From contig NZ_CP100604.1 in assembly GCF_031202265.1 (NCBI RefSeq), forward strand, positions 5,066,501 through 5,130,500: DNA of 64,000 nucleotides, read 5' to 3'. Position numbers and translations under genes: made by a program. The notes under the pieces were generated by a model. That model was given only the letters and a program-made list of their open reading frames with translations. It did not search any database and was not told the DNA's origin. The DNA comes from Bradyrhizobium sp. Ash2021. Lineage in GTDB: Bacteria; Pseudomonadota; Alphaproteobacteria; Rhizobiales; Xanthobacteraceae. Positions 43,917 through 53,252 of this stretch are shown here, in pieces. The first letter of the stretch is position 1, and the number at the start of each line of letters is the position of its first letter.

Positions 43917-43943
43917 GATCTTGTCCGAAAACCGGTTCCCACC
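43913..43943. repeat. Half of a Rhizobiales palindromic repeat, overlapping a start codon
   Basis: GCATGATCTTGTCCGAAAAC followed by CGGTTCCCACC matches one arm of the unit at 21230-21279. It covers the ATG of the Mth938-like gene and the spacer to secF. It may affect translation of that gene. Confidence 0.65.
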
Positions 43944-43983
43944 TTGCGCTGACGCGGCCCGTCGGGTCGGGATCGTGCCCGTG

Positions 43984-44988
43984 TTACTTCTTCTTCGGCG
44001 GCGGTTCCGGCGCTTCGCGATGCGTGCCGACGCCGAGATAGATCAGAATTGGCGCCGCGATGAAGATCGAGGTGTAGGTACCGACCAGCACCACGCCGAA
44101 CATCATCACCGCGGTGAAGCTGTGGATCGCATGGCCGCCGAACAGCAATAGCGCCAGCAAGGCCAGCGTCACCGTGACGTGGGTGATGATAGAGCGCGAC
44201 AGCGTCGAATTGATGGATTCGTTGAGCAGTTGCGGCATCGGCATTTTCTTGTAGCGCCGCAGCATTTCGCGGATTCGGTCATAGATCACGACCGTATCGT
44301 TGAGGGAGTAGCCGAGGATGGTCAGCAGCGCCGCGATGCTGGTGAGGTCGAAATCGACCTGTGAGATCGACATGAAGCCGATCGTCAGCACGATATCGTG
44401 GACGTTGGCGATCATGGCGCCCAGCGCGAACTGCCATTCGAACCGGAACCAGAGATAGATCAGGATCGCGAAGATCGCGAGCATCAGCCCGAGCATGCCG
44501 TAGGCCAGCAATTCGCCGGAGACGCGCGGCCCCACCACTTCGACGCGGCGATAATCCACGGCCTCGCCAAGCGCGCCACGGACCTTCTGCACGGCTTCCT
44601 GCTGCGCGGCGTCGCCGCCGGGCTGTTCGGCAACCCGGATCAGCACGTCGGCCGGCCCGCCGAACTGCTGCAGCTGGACGTCGCCCAGCCCAAGGGTGCT
44701 CAGCGTCGCCCGCATCGAGGCAATGTCGGCGGTGCCGGACTTGGCCTGCACTTCCAGGAGCGTGCCGCCCTTGAAGTCGATGCCGAAATTCAGCCCGTGG
44801 GTGAAGAACAGCGTGATCGCGAAGATCGACAGCAGCGCCGAGATCGGAAAGCTGATGCGGCGAAAGCGCGTGAAATCGAAATGGGTGTTGTCGGGGACGA
44901 TCCGCAGCGAAGGCAGCAGGCCGAGCGCGCTGACCACGGTCAGCACGGCAATCAGGATGCCCAGCGAGATAAGCACGAAATGAGTCAA
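43984..44988 (-). CDS. secF: Protein translocase subunit SecF
   Basis: SecF works with SecD to complete protein export using the proton gradient. The 334-residue protein has TM1, a periplasmic head with LNFGIDFKGGTLLEVQAKSG, and five further helices with the conserved ILTILGYSLNDTVVIYDRIRE. The end is Lys-rich (EPPPKKK). It starts 12 bases after secD. Confidence 0.95.
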   Translation of the reverse strand: MTHFVLISLGILIAVLTVVSALGLLPSLRIVPDNTHFDFTRFRRISFPISALLSIFAITLFFTHGLNFGIDFKGGTLLEVQAKSGTADIASMRATLSTLGLGDVQLQQFGGPADVLIRVAEQPGGDAAQQEAVQKVRGALGEAVDYRRVEVVGPRVSGELLAYGMLGLMLAIFAILIYLWFRFEWQFALGAMIANVHDIVLTIGFMSISQVDFDLTSIAALLTILGYSLNDTVVIYDRIREMLRRYKKMPMPQLLNESINSTLSRSIITHVTVTLALLALLLFGGHAIHSFTAVMMFGVVLVGTYTSIFIAAPILIYLGVGTHREAPEPPPKKK

Positions 44989-45000
44989 AGCCGCATTCCC

Positions 45001-46605
45001 TTAGATCGGCACGCTTTGCGGCCGCTTCCACCGCACCCACCACGCGACGATCAACCGGGTGAGTGTAAAGGCGGTGAAAACCGTGGTGATGATGCCGATG
45101 CCGAGCGTGACGGCAAAACCGCGCACCGGACCGGTGCCGATATAGAACAGCACCGCGGCGGCGATGAAGGTGGTGATGTTGGAGTCCAGAATCGTCGACA
45201 GTGCGCGCTTGAAGCCGGCGTCGATCGCCGAAATCGCGTTGCGTCCGCCGCGCAGTTCCTCGCGGATGCGCTCGTAGATCAGCACGTTGGAATCGACCGC
45301 GATACCGACCGTCAGCACGATGCCGGCGATGCCCGGCAGCGTCAGCGTCGCGTTCAGCAGCGACAACATACCGAAGATCATGGCGACGTTGATGGCGACC
45401 GCGACGTTGGCGAACACGCCGAACAGCCGGTAGGTCAAAAGCATGAACACGATGACCATGATCGAGCCGACATAGGCCGCCAGTTCGCCCTTTTCGATCG
45501 AATCCTGACCGAGGCCCGGACCGACCGTGCGTTCTTCGATGATGGTCAGCGGGGCCGGCAGCGCACCGGCACGCAACAGAATCGCCAGATCATTGGCTTG
45601 CTGCACGGTAAAGCTGCCGGATATCTGTCCGGAGCCGGCGGTGATCGGTTCCTGGATCACCGGCGCCGAGATCACCTTGCCATCCAGCACGATGGCGAAC
45701 GGTTCCTTGACGTGTTCGGTCGTCGCCGCCGCGAACTTCCGTGATCCGGAGCTGTTGAACTTGAATGAAACGATCGGCTGGTTGGTGCGCTGGTCGAAGC
45801 CCGGCTGGGCGTCGATCAGATCGCCGCCGGAGACCAGCACCTGCTTCTTGATCACATAGGGCTGGGGATTCGACGGATCAGCGCTGGGCAGCAACTCCGA
45901 ATCCGGCGGCACGCCGCCCCGTTGCGCCTGATCCGGCGGCACCGTGAGATCGACCATCCGGAATTCCATCTTGGCGGTCTTGCCAAGCAATTCCTTCAGC
46001 CGGGTCGGATCTTGCAGGCCCGGCACCTGCACCAGGATGCGATCATCACCCTGACGCTGGATCAAGGGCTCCACCGTTCCGAGTTCATTGACGCGGCGCT
46101 CGACGATCTGGATCGACTGTTCAACCGATTGCCGAATACGGTCGGTGATCGCTGCCGGAGGGATCGTCAGCCGGATCGCCCCACCGCCGCTGTCCGCAAC
46201 TTCAAGGCTGCGCTGGCCGCTGGACCCAAGCAAGCCGCCAAGTGGCTGCGACAGTTCACGCAGTTTGCTCAGCGCCGTCGCCAGATCGGTGTCTTTGGTG
46301 ATGCGCACCTCGACAACATCGTTGCGGACATTGAGGCCGGTATACTGGATCTTGGCGTCACGCAGCACACGGCGGGCGTCGTCGCGTACCTGATCGAGCT
46401 TTTCCTTCCTGACGTAGTTGGAGTCGACCTCCAGCAGCAGCGACGAGCCGCCCTGCAGGTCGAGGCCGAGCACGATGTGGCGCTGCGCCCAAACCGGCCA
46501 GGTCTTCACCTTCGCCTCGGGGAAGAAGTTTGGAACGGCGCAAAGGCACACCACCAGCGCCGTCAGGATGATCGCCAGCGCCTTCCACCGCGTGAAATAC
46601 AACAT
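45001..46605 (-). CDS. secD: Protein translocase subunit SecD
   Basis: The 534-residue protein has LGLDLQGGSSLLLEVD at the N-terminus, a large periplasmic region ending with TVQQANDLAILLRAGALPA, and a six-helix domain with VGPGLGQDSIEKG, LPGIAGIVLTVGIAVDSNVL and IYERIREELRGG. It lies between yajC and secF in the standard order yajC-secD-secF. Confidence 0.96.
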   Translation of the reverse strand: MLYFTRWKALAIILTALVVCLCAVPNFFPEAKVKTWPVWAQRHIVLGLDLQGGSSLLLEVDSNYVRKEKLDQVRDDARRVLRDAKIQYTGLNVRNDVVEVRITKDTDLATALSKLRELSQPLGGLLGSSGQRSLEVADSGGGAIRLTIPPAAITDRIRQSVEQSIQIVERRVNELGTVEPLIQRQGDDRILVQVPGLQDPTRLKELLGKTAKMEFRMVDLTVPPDQAQRGGVPPDSELLPSADPSNPQPYVIKKQVLVSGGDLIDAQPGFDQRTNQPIVSFKFNSSGSRKFAAATTEHVKEPFAIVLDGKVISAPVIQEPITAGSGQISGSFTVQQANDLAILLRAGALPAPLTIIEERTVGPGLGQDSIEKGELAAYVGSIMVIVFMLLTYRLFGVFANVAVAINVAMIFGMLSLLNATLTLPGIAGIVLTVGIAVDSNVLIYERIREELRGGRNAISAIDAGFKRALSTILDSNITTFIAAAVLFYIGTGPVRGFAVTLGIGIITTVFTAFTLTRLIVAWWVRWKRPQSVPI

Positions 46606-46660
46606 CGAGTTGACCCGTCAGATTCAGGAAAATGGGCCCTCGCGTCCGGGCCGCGGAAAA

Positions 46661-47026
46661 TCAGCTCGCGGACGTCTCGTCCTTGGCGGGCTCACTCTTT
46701 TCCTTGGCCGGCTCGCCCTTGGCGCGAACGCCCGAAATCATCTGCCGCATCTGCCGCACCCGGACGCCGTCCGAAATCTCGAACTCGATCTGGTCGTCGT
46801 CCACGACCTTGGTCACCTTGCCGACCAGCCCGCCGGTCGTGACCACGGTATCGCCGCGGCGGATGTTTTTGACCAGTTCGGCGTGATCCTTCACCTTCTT
46901 CTGCTGCGGGCGCAGAATCAGGAAATACATGATGACGAAGATCAGCGCGAACGGCAGCAACGACATCAACATGCTGTTGGCATCGCCACCGGCTGCAGCC
47001 TGGGCGTACGCAGGAGTAATCAGCAT
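46661..47026 (-). CDS. yajC: Preprotein translocase accessory subunit YajC
   Basis: The 121-residue protein has a single membrane helix (LMSLLPFALIFVIMYFLILRP) and the cytosolic YajC domain KVKDHAELVKNIRRGDTVVT, TTGGLVGKV, DQIEFEISDGVRVRQMR. It starts the secDF operon; a Glu/Lys/Ala-rich end is typical. The spacer 47027-47206 to the divergent DUF815 gene should hold both promoters. Confidence 0.95.
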   Translation of the reverse strand: MLITPAYAQAAAGGDANSMLMSLLPFALIFVIMYFLILRPQQKKVKDHAELVKNIRRGDTVVTTGGLVGKVTKVVDDDQIEFEISDGVRVRQMRQMISGVRAKGEPAKEKSEPAKDETSAS

Positions 47027-47206
47027 TCGGACAATCCTCGTGAGACGGGGGACAACCGGCAGCGCATGGGCGTCTGGCCGGTCCGGGCAAATTCGCGCGG
47101 ACTATAGCGGCCGCGGTCCCAATTGCAACGCCGCCAGCCCCCTCATTTAGGGCGCTTGCGGGACCTTCCAAGGCCCGATAAGGCTGCGCGGTCAGGAACT
47201 GCGAAA

Positions 47207-48178
47207 ATGTCGAAAAAAGCCAAGAAAACAACGTCTCGCGCCACGCCCAAGGCGGCCAAGCAAAGCACGGCAAAGGCCGCGACAAAACGCCCGTCCGGCC
47301 CGCCGAAAGACGCGACCGCGGAGCGGATTGCACGGGCGCTGGAGGTCATCGCCGGCCACCTTTCCGCCGCCTCCTCGGCAGCCGAGGGCCTTGAGTCGTT
47401 TACGACCGCCGACGCCTTCGTCTGGCACCCGGATGGGCGGCTGGCGCCGGTCCCGCACGTCAGCCGCGTCGACCTCGGGCTGCTCAAGGGCATCGACCGG
47501 ATGCGCGATATCCTGATCGAAAACACCGAACGTTTCGCCGATGGCCTGCCCGCCAACAATGCGCTGCTGTGGGGCGCGCGCGGCATGGGCAAGTCGTCGC
47601 TGGTCAAGGCCACCCATGCCAATATCAACGTCAACCGCAAGCCGGCCGACCGGCTCAAGCTGATCGAGATCCACCGCGAGGACATCGAGAGCCTGCCCGG
47701 CCTGATGGACCTGCTGCGCGCGTCCGATTTCCGCTTCATCGTGTTCTGCGATGACCTTTCCTTCGACGGCAACGACGCCTCCTACAAATCGCTGAAGGCG
47801 GTGCTGGAGGGCGGCATCGAGGGACGCCCGGACAATGTGATCCTGTACGCGACCTCGAACCGCCGGCATCTCCTGGCGCGCGAGATGATCGAGAACGAAC
47901 GCTCGACCGCGATCAATCCCGGCGAAGCGGTGGAGGAGAAGGTGTCGCTGTCGGACCGCTTCGGCCTGTGGCTCGGCTTTCACCGCTGCAGCCAGGATGA
48001 ATATCTGGCGATGGTCAGGGGCTACTGCGGGCATTACGGCATCAAGCTCGCCGACGACGAGCTGGAGCGCGAGGCGCTGGAATGGTCGACCACGCGTGGG
48101 TCGCGCTCCGGCCGCGTCGCCTGGCAGTTCACCCAGGAACTGGCGGGACGCCTGGGTGTGCGGCTGAGGGCGAACTAG
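47207..48178 (+). CDS. DUF815 AAA+ ATPase
   Basis: The 323-residue protein has a Lys/Ala-rich N-terminal tail (MSKKAKKTTSRATPKAAKQS and on), then a P-loop LLWGARGMGKSSLVKA, Walker B FIVFCDDLSF, sensor-like YATSNRRHLL and the DUF815 hallmark EKVSLSDRFGLWLGF. DUF815 ATPases often neighbour sec or translation genes; no partner is established. Its tail resembles those of MetG and the phosphoesterase. Confidence 0.88.
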   Translation: MSKKAKKTTSRATPKAAKQSTAKAATKRPSGPPKDATAERIARALEVIAGHLSAASSAAEGLESFTTADAFVWHPDGRLAPVPHVSRVDLGLLKGIDRMRDILIENTERFADGLPANNALLWGARGMGKSSLVKATHANINVNRKPADRLKLIEIHREDIESLPGLMDLLRASDFRFIVFCDDLSFDGNDASYKSLKAVLEGGIEGRPDNVILYATSNRRHLLAREMIENERSTAINPGEAVEEKVSLSDRFGLWLGFHRCSQDEYLAMVRGYCGHYGIKLADDELEREALEWSTTRGSRSGRVAWQFTQELAGRLGVRLRAN

Positions 48179-48207
48179 ACCCTTTTCGGCTTTGATTGAG
48201 GTATACC

Positions 48208-49197
48208 ATGATCAGGCGCCGAGCAGTCCTTGCGGGAATTGCCGGAACGCTGGCATCGCGTCCGCTCGCCGCGCAGCCGCGCGATGGCATGCGCCGCCTC
48301 GGAGTGCTGATGGCAAATCGCGCCGGCGATTCCGTCGTCAAAGCCTATATCGCAGCCCTGACCAAAGGCCTTCATGCGCTCGATTGGCGCGAGGGCGGCA
48401 ATCTGCGGATCGACTGGCGCTGGACCGGCGGCGACCCCGCGCTGTTCGACCGCGACGCCGCGGAGCTGGTGGCATTGGGTCCGGACGTACTGCTGGCGCA
48501 GGGCAGCCCATCCGTCGTGGCCCTCCGGCGGAAAACCAGCACGATCCCGATCGTGTTCACGATGGTCTCCGATCCGGTCGGCCAGAATTTTGTCGAGAGC
48601 CTGGGGCATCCCGGCGGCAACGTCACTGGCTTTAGCGACTTCAATCCGCTGGTGGCCGGAAAATGGCTGGAGATCCTGACGCAGATGACGCCGCCGGTCG
48701 CGCGGGTGGCGGTGCTATATAATCCCGCGACCGCGCCCTATGCCGGCGAGATGATGCGCGCCATCGAGGACGCCGCCCCCTCTTTCGCCGTCGCGGTACG
48801 CGCAGCGCCATGCCGTGACGATGCCGAGATCGAAGCCATGGCGGCGGAGCTTGCGCACGAAGGAGGCGGCGGGCTGCTGGTCCTGACCGACCTCTTCAAC
48901 ATCGTGCATCGCGACGTCATCCTTCGCGCAGCCGCGCTGCACCGCCTGCCCGCGATCTACTTCGCGCGCTCGTTTGCATTGGCAGGCGGATTGATATCGT
49001 ACGGCATCGACTATCCCGAGCTGTTCCTGCACGCGGCCGTCTATCTCGATCGCGTCCTGAAAGGCGCCAGTCCGCGCGACCTGCCGGTCCAGCAGCCCAA
49101 CAAGTTCGAGCTTGTGATCAATCTCAAGACCGCAAAAGCAAGCGACATCACCATCGCGACCGCGCTGCTCGCAACGGCCGATGAGGTGATTGAGTGA
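48208..49197 (+). CDS. ABC transporter substrate-binding protein (DUF534/TrpX-like)
   Basis: The 329-residue exported protein starts MIRRRAVLAGIAGTLASRPL with an RRR Tat-like motif. It has PDVLLAQGSPSVVALRRKTS, IPIVFTMVSDPVGQNFVESL and GGNVTGFSDFNPLVAGKWLE, the pattern of the two-lobed DUF534 substrate-binding proteins. No permease or ATPase gene adjoins, so this is an orphan binding protein, common in Bradyrhizobium. The start is set by GAGG. Confidence 0.87.
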   Translation: MIRRRAVLAGIAGTLASRPLAAQPRDGMRRLGVLMANRAGDSVVKAYIAALTKGLHALDWREGGNLRIDWRWTGGDPALFDRDAAELVALGPDVLLAQGSPSVVALRRKTSTIPIVFTMVSDPVGQNFVESLGHPGGNVTGFSDFNPLVAGKWLEILTQMTPPVARVAVLYNPATAPYAGEMMRAIEDAAPSFAVAVRAAPCRDDAEIEAMAAELAHEGGGGLLVLTDLFNIVHRDVILRAAALHRLPAIYFARSFALAGGLISYGIDYPELFLHAAVYLDRVLKGASPRDLPVQQPNKFELVINLKTAKASDITIATALLATADEVIE

Positions 49198-49223
49198 AGC
49201 AGTTATAGAAAACACGGTTGATC

Positions 49224-49352
49224 GTCATCCCCGCAAAAGCGGGGACCCAGTACGCCGCGGCCTCTCGGCTTAAACGCGAACGTCTCTGGAATACTGGTTC
49301 GCCCGGTCACTTGATGCGAAAGACGCGCTTCGCGCTTTCGCCGGGCGATGAC
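49224..49352. repeat. Dispersed palindromic repeat (GTCATCCCCGC type)
   Basis: GTCATCCCCGCAAAAGCGGG at the left is partly inverted by TTTCGCCGGGCGATGAC at the right, enclosing the spacer CAGTACGCCGCGGC. A related unit at 52201-52299 shares CAGTA-type and GCGGCGTACTGG elements. This is a Rhizobiales intergenic repeat. Confidence 0.75.
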
Positions 49353-49397
49353 AGTTGGGCATGCAGTGGCGTCGCGACGCCTGGTGAGGCAATCGCC

Positions 49398-50756
49398 TCA
49401 CGCCCCGTTGAGGAATTGAAGCGGGTCAACCGGGGAAGATCCCTTGCGGATCTCGAAGTGGAGTTGCGGCGACCCCACCTCACCCGATTGACCCGACTTG
49501 GCAATGATCTGACCGCGCTTGATGGTGTCGCCGCGCTTCACCAGCAGTTCACTTGCATGGGCATATGCGGTGACATAACCGTTGGCGTGCCTAACCAGAA
49601 CCAGATTGCCGTAACCCTTGAGCTCGTTGCCGGAATACGCCACGACGCCATCTTCCGCCGCCTTCACCGGCGTCCCCTCCGGCACCGCCAGATTGATGCC
49701 GTCATTCGACTTGCCGTTGGTCTTGGCGCCGTAGGTCGTGATCACTTTGCCGCGCACCGGCCAGCGGAAGGTCGGCAGCGCGCCGGTGGCTTCGCTCGGC
49801 TTGACCGCCGGAGCTTCCGCAGCGGCCGGTTGTTCCACATTACCCGTCGCCTGCGCCATCCGGACGCTTTGCTGCGGCGCCGCGGCGGCCATTTTGCCGG
49901 CGGGCGGGGCCACAGCGGCAGGAACGGTCGCAACCGCCGGCGCGGCAGATGCTGCAGCCGCGGTCTTCGCGCCGGGTACGTTGAGCTTCATGCCGAGGCT
50001 GAGCTTGGCGGACTGGTCGAGATTATTGGCCTTGGCGAGTTCGGCCACCGATACATGGTTGCGATGCGCGATGCTGCGCAAAGTGTCGCCGTGATTGACG
50101 ACATGGACGGTCGGCGGCGCGGTCACGGCGGCCACGGGCTTGCTGACCGGCGGCGCGACGGCCGGCGCAGGCGTCGCAACGACAGTGGACTGGCGCGGAA
50201 TGATCAGTTGCTGACCGGGCGACAATGCGCGCGGGCCCTTGTAGCCATTGGCCTGCAGGATCGCAGCCGACGAAACATTGTAGCGTTTGGCCAGGATATC
50301 GAGCGTGTCGCTGGTGCCGACGATGATCGTGGTGCCACTTGACGCAGGGTTGTGGGCGGCGGCAACCGAACGCGGCGCCACCGTGCCGGTGGTCTCAAGC
50401 CTCGGCTGCGCCGGCGGCGGCGCATAGGACGCAAGCCCGCGGCCTCCGCCCGACACGCCGTTGCTGGCGGCTGGATAGGATTGCGGCGCAGCAACGGCCG
50501 GCGGCGGCAAGGCGGAGGACTGGTACTGCGATTGGGATTGCGGCCGCGCATATTGCGGCAACTCGCGACGCTCGACCTGGGCCGGCGGCACCGAGCCGGT
50601 CGCTTCGGGCTGATAGTTAAAGGGATTGGAGAGCGTGTTTTGCGAAAAGCGCGTCGACATATCGGCGCTGCAGCCGGCAAAACCGACGGACATCAGCGCC
50701 AGTACCGCTACCTGCGGCACGCGACGCGAGCGAAGCAACTCGGCGACACGGGACAT
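49398..50756 (-). CDS. nlpD: NlpD-like lipoprotein: two LysM and a degenerate LytM (M23) domain
   Basis: NlpD activates cell-wall amidases at the septum. The 452-residue protein has a lipobox (VGFAGCSAD), a Pro/Gln/Ser-rich linker, LysM1 (GTSDTLDILAKRYNVSSAAI), LysM2 (VHVVNHGDTLRSIAHRNHVS) and a C-terminal M23 fold. Three zinc ligands are replaced: HxxxD is NDGIN, and HxHxE is QLHFE. Enzymatic activity is therefore unlikely, as in E. coli NlpD. It lies 109 bases after pcm in the usual surE-pcm-nlpD order. Confidence 0.9.
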   Translation of the reverse strand: MSRVAELLRSRRVPQVAVLALMSVGFAGCSADMSTRFSQNTLSNPFNYQPEATGSVPPAQVERRELPQYARPQSQSQYQSSALPPPAVAAPQSYPAASNGVSGGGRGLASYAPPPAQPRLETTGTVAPRSVAAAHNPASSGTTIIVGTSDTLDILAKRYNVSSAAILQANGYKGPRALSPGQQLIIPRQSTVVATPAPAVAPPVSKPVAAVTAPPTVHVVNHGDTLRSIAHRNHVSVAELAKANNLDQSAKLSLGMKLNVPGAKTAAAASAAPAVATVPAAVAPPAGKMAAAAPQQSVRMAQATGNVEQPAAAEAPAVKPSEATGALPTFRWPVRGKVITTYGAKTNGKSNDGINLAVPEGTPVKAAEDGVVAYSGNELKGYGNLVLVRHANGYVTAYAHASELLVKRGDTIKRGQIIAKSGQSGEVGSPQLHFEIRKGSSPVDPLQFLNGA

Positions 50757-50865
50757 GGTTACTCACTCGTACGCAACAAAATACTGTTTTGAGTAAACAC
50801 GTCGGGAGTAAATAAGCGCTTAACCCTCCGAATAAGATGTTGGCGGGAACCGCCAATCCGGGATT

Positions 50866-51516
50866 CTACAGTTCGCGGGCGATCCCGGGCAGCGCCGGCA
50901 CGAAACGCACGTCGACCAGATCCTTGCGGTCGAAGCCGGTATTGGACCTGGTGACCCGAACCAGCGTCTGGGTGCCCTGATGCGGGCCGACCGGCGCGAT
51001 CAGGACGCCGCCGGGCTTGAGCCGCCCGAGCAGGTTGTCCGGAATCTGCTCCATCGCCGCGGTCACGATGATGCGGTCGAAATCCCCCGCGCCGGGCGGG
51101 ATATCGAAGCCGTCGCCGAACAACACCTCGATATTGTCGTAACCGAGCTTTTCGAGCCGGGCGCGGGCGCTGTCGGCCAGCGTCCGGTAGCGCTCAATGG
51201 TCAGCACATGCTTGCATAGCCGCGACAGGATCGCGGCCTGATAGCCCGAGCCGGTGCCGATCTCGAGCACATTATGATGCTTTTGCAGCTGCAATTGCTC
51301 GGTCATGTAGGCCACCACGAAGGGCTGGCTGATGGTCTGCCCGCAGGCGATGCCGAGCGCGCTGTCCCGGTAGGCGTGACCGCGATCGGCCGCCGTCACG
51401 AAGACCTCGCGCGGCACCTCTTCCATGGTGCGCAGGATGGTCTGATCGCTGATCCCGCGCCGCCGCAGGCTAAGCTGAAACATCATCTTTTCGGGCGGTT
51501 CTGGAGTTGACACCAT
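50866..51516 (-). CDS. pcm: Protein-L-isoaspartate O-methyltransferase
   Basis: Pcm repairs isoaspartyl residues with S-adenosyl-methionine. The 216-residue protein has [29 protein letters not shown], the SAM-binding [18 protein letters not shown] and GGVLIAPVG. The start [10 protein letters not shown] is a choice among three in-frame Met codons (51558, 51546, 51516), none with a strong ribosome site. It is normally coupled to surE, which here lies 810 bases further upstream behind a response-regulator gene. Confidence 0.92.
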   Translation of the reverse strand: MVSTPEPPEKMMFQLSLRRRGISDQTILRTMEEVPREVFVTAADRGHAYRDSALGIACGQTISQPFVVAYMTEQLQLQKHHNVLEIGTGSGYQAAILSRLCKHVLTIERYRTLADSARARLEKLGYDNIEVLFGDGFDIPPGAGDFDRIIVTAAMEQIPDNLLGRLKPGGVLIAPVGPHQGTQTLVRVTRSNTGFDRKDLVDVRFVPALPGIAREL

Positions 51517-51796
51517 ATCGTTCTCGTCAGGCCTTGGCTGGGGCATTCTAGCGCGCAACCGGCCAGACGGCTGGGTGCCATCTGAACTGCCGGTTCAAAG
51601 AAATTTCCGTTTCTTCCCCGTTCCCACCATGGAACCGGGGCCTTGCTTTGGCGTTAAGCGCGGGGTGTCGGACTCCCCAGATGACCGGTAGCGCCGCGCG
51701 GTCCCGGCCCGGCAGGCTGCATATTTCCTAATGATTACATTGCACCAGCGGGCGTAATTTGCGAATTTGAGTCGTGGGAAGGGCAAGGATTCCATC

Positions 51797-52174
51797 ATGA
51801 CAGCGACGCGGCCTGAGGGCTGTTCTGTGTTTCTCGTTGAAGACGAGGTCATGATCCGGATGATGGTCGCCGACATGCTGGAAGAATTGGGCTACAGCGT
51901 CGCCGCCGAGGCCGGCGAAATCTCGGAGGCCGTCAGGCTCGCCCAATCGACCGTATTCGATCTCGCCATTCTCGACGTCAACGTCAACGGCAAGGTGATT
52001 ACGCCGGTCGCCGAATTGATCAAGGCACGCAATCTCCCGTTTATTTTCGCGACCGGCTACGGCTCCTCCGGCCTGCCCGAGGATTATCGCGATCGCCCGG
52101 CGCTGCAGAAGCCGTTCCAGCTGGAGACGCTGGCCCAGATGATCAACAGCACGCTGAAGAGTGCGACGGTTTAG
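51797..52174 (+). CDS. Single-domain response regulator (receiver only)
   Basis: The 125-residue protein is one receiver domain with no output domain: acidic pocket VFLVEDEVMI, phospho-acceptor Asp in FDLAILDVNVNGK, Thr in FIFATGYGSSG and Lys in PALQKPFQL. It belongs to the CheY-like group common in rhizobia, which can relay phosphate in a HisK/Hpt pathway. It lies opposite to the surE-pcm direction, between those two genes. Confidence 0.9.
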   Translation: MTATRPEGCSVFLVEDEVMIRMMVADMLEELGYSVAAEAGEISEAVRLAQSTVFDLAILDVNVNGKVITPVAELIKARNLPFIFATGYGSSGLPEDYRDRPALQKPFQLETLAQMINSTLKSATV

Positions 52175-52200
52175 CGCAATTCTATCCGCTCACCCTACCC

Positions 52201-52299
52201 GTCATCATCCGCGAAAGCGGATGATCCAGTATTCCAGAGACCGTCGATTGAATCGAGAAGCCGCGGCGTACTGGATACCCGCCTTCGCGGGTATCACAG
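52201..52299. repeat. Dispersed palindromic repeat (GTCATCATCCGCG type)
   Basis: GTCATCATCCGCGAAAGCGG at the left end and CCCGCCTTCGCGGGTATCAC at the right end are inverted relatives, enclosing TGATCCAGTATTCC and GCGGCGTACTGG. It is the same family as the unit at 49224 and lies between the response regulator and surE stops. Confidence 0.8.
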
Positions 52300-52327
52300 T
52301 TGAGCGCGAGGCGGCACGGTGCGCCCC

Positions 52328-53101
52328 CTACTTCAGCGTCGTCGTCAGCGCGTCCGAAAATGCCTCGTCGGTGCGGTCGAGCCGCAACGGCGTCACCGAG
52401 ACGTAGCGCGCGGCCAATGCCGCGAGATCGGTGCCTTCCGCGGGTGTGTCCATCATCGCCGCGCGCTCAAAGCCGATCCAGAAATAGGGATTGCCGCGGC
52501 CGTCATGGCGCTTGTCGACTTTGAGAAAGCCGAGATTGCGCTTGCCTTGCCGCGTAACGCGGATGCCCTTGACCAAATCGGGTGTGCAGGCGGGAAAGTT
52601 GACGTTGATCACGGTGTTCTTGGGGATGCCGGCATCGATCACCTTGCGCAGGATATCCGGTCCGAATTTGAGCGCCGTATCCCACAGCGGCGCGTGACGC
52701 GTCTCGATCGAAAATTCCTGCGACAGCGCGAACGAGGGAATGCCAAGGATCGTGCCTTCAAGGGCGCCGGCGATGGTGCCGGAATAGACCACGTCTTCGG
52801 CGACGTTGCGGCCCTTGTTGACGCCGGACAACACGAGGTCCGGCAGCTTCTCGCCGAGGATGTGGCGCGCGCCCATGATCACGCAATCGGTCGGCGTGCC
52901 CCGGACCGCAAAATGGCGCGGGCCGACTTCGCGCAGGCGCAAGGGATCGTTCAGCGACAGCGAATGCGAGACGCCGGACTGATCGAGTTCCGGCGCCACG
53001 ATCCAGACATCGTCGGACAGCGCGCGCGCAATCTCCTCGACGACCTTCAAGCCGGGGGCATGGATGCCGTCATCATTGGTGCAGAGTATACGATAGGACA
53101 T
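52328..53101 (-). CDS. surE: 5'/3'-nucleotidase SurE
   Basis: SurE removes phosphate from nucleoside monophosphates in stationary phase. The 257-residue protein starts [17 protein letters not shown] (metal ligands Asp-Asp) and has [16 protein letters not shown] and [19 protein letters not shown]. In related genomes serS usually lies directly upstream; here an integrase gene is found instead. Confidence 0.95.
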   Translation of the reverse strand: MSYRILCTNDDGIHAPGLKVVEEIARALSDDVWIVAPELDQSGVSHSLSLNDPLRLREVGPRHFAVRGTPTDCVIMGARHILGEKLPDLVLSGVNKGRNVAEDVVYSGTIAGALEGTILGIPSFALSQEFSIETRHAPLWDTALKFGPDILRKVIDAGIPKNTVINVNFPACTPDLVKGIRVTRQGKRNLGFLKVDKRHDGRGNPYFWIGFERAAMMDTPAEGTDLAALAARYVSVTPLRLDRTDEAFSDALTTTLK

Positions 53102-53252
53102 TGAGACCGTTAGAGAAAAACGGGAAAGCCTTACAAAATGAGTCTCTGTCGTACATGCTCAGGTCTCGCTTTTCAACCGCCGTCTCGGCGTTTCTGAACG
53201 TCCGATTAGCCGAGGCTAACCATCCAAATGCGAATTGTTAGGGGGAACCGTT

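Noticed and set aside
44398..45744. 448-codon open frame on the plus strand
   Set aside because: It lies wholly opposite secF and secD and is rich in H, R, Q and D as expected for an antisense shadow.
53102..53252. tRNA or serS 3' end as the island attachment site
   Set aside because: No tRNA structure or SerRS C-terminal coding sequence could be read here; the attachment core remains unidentified.
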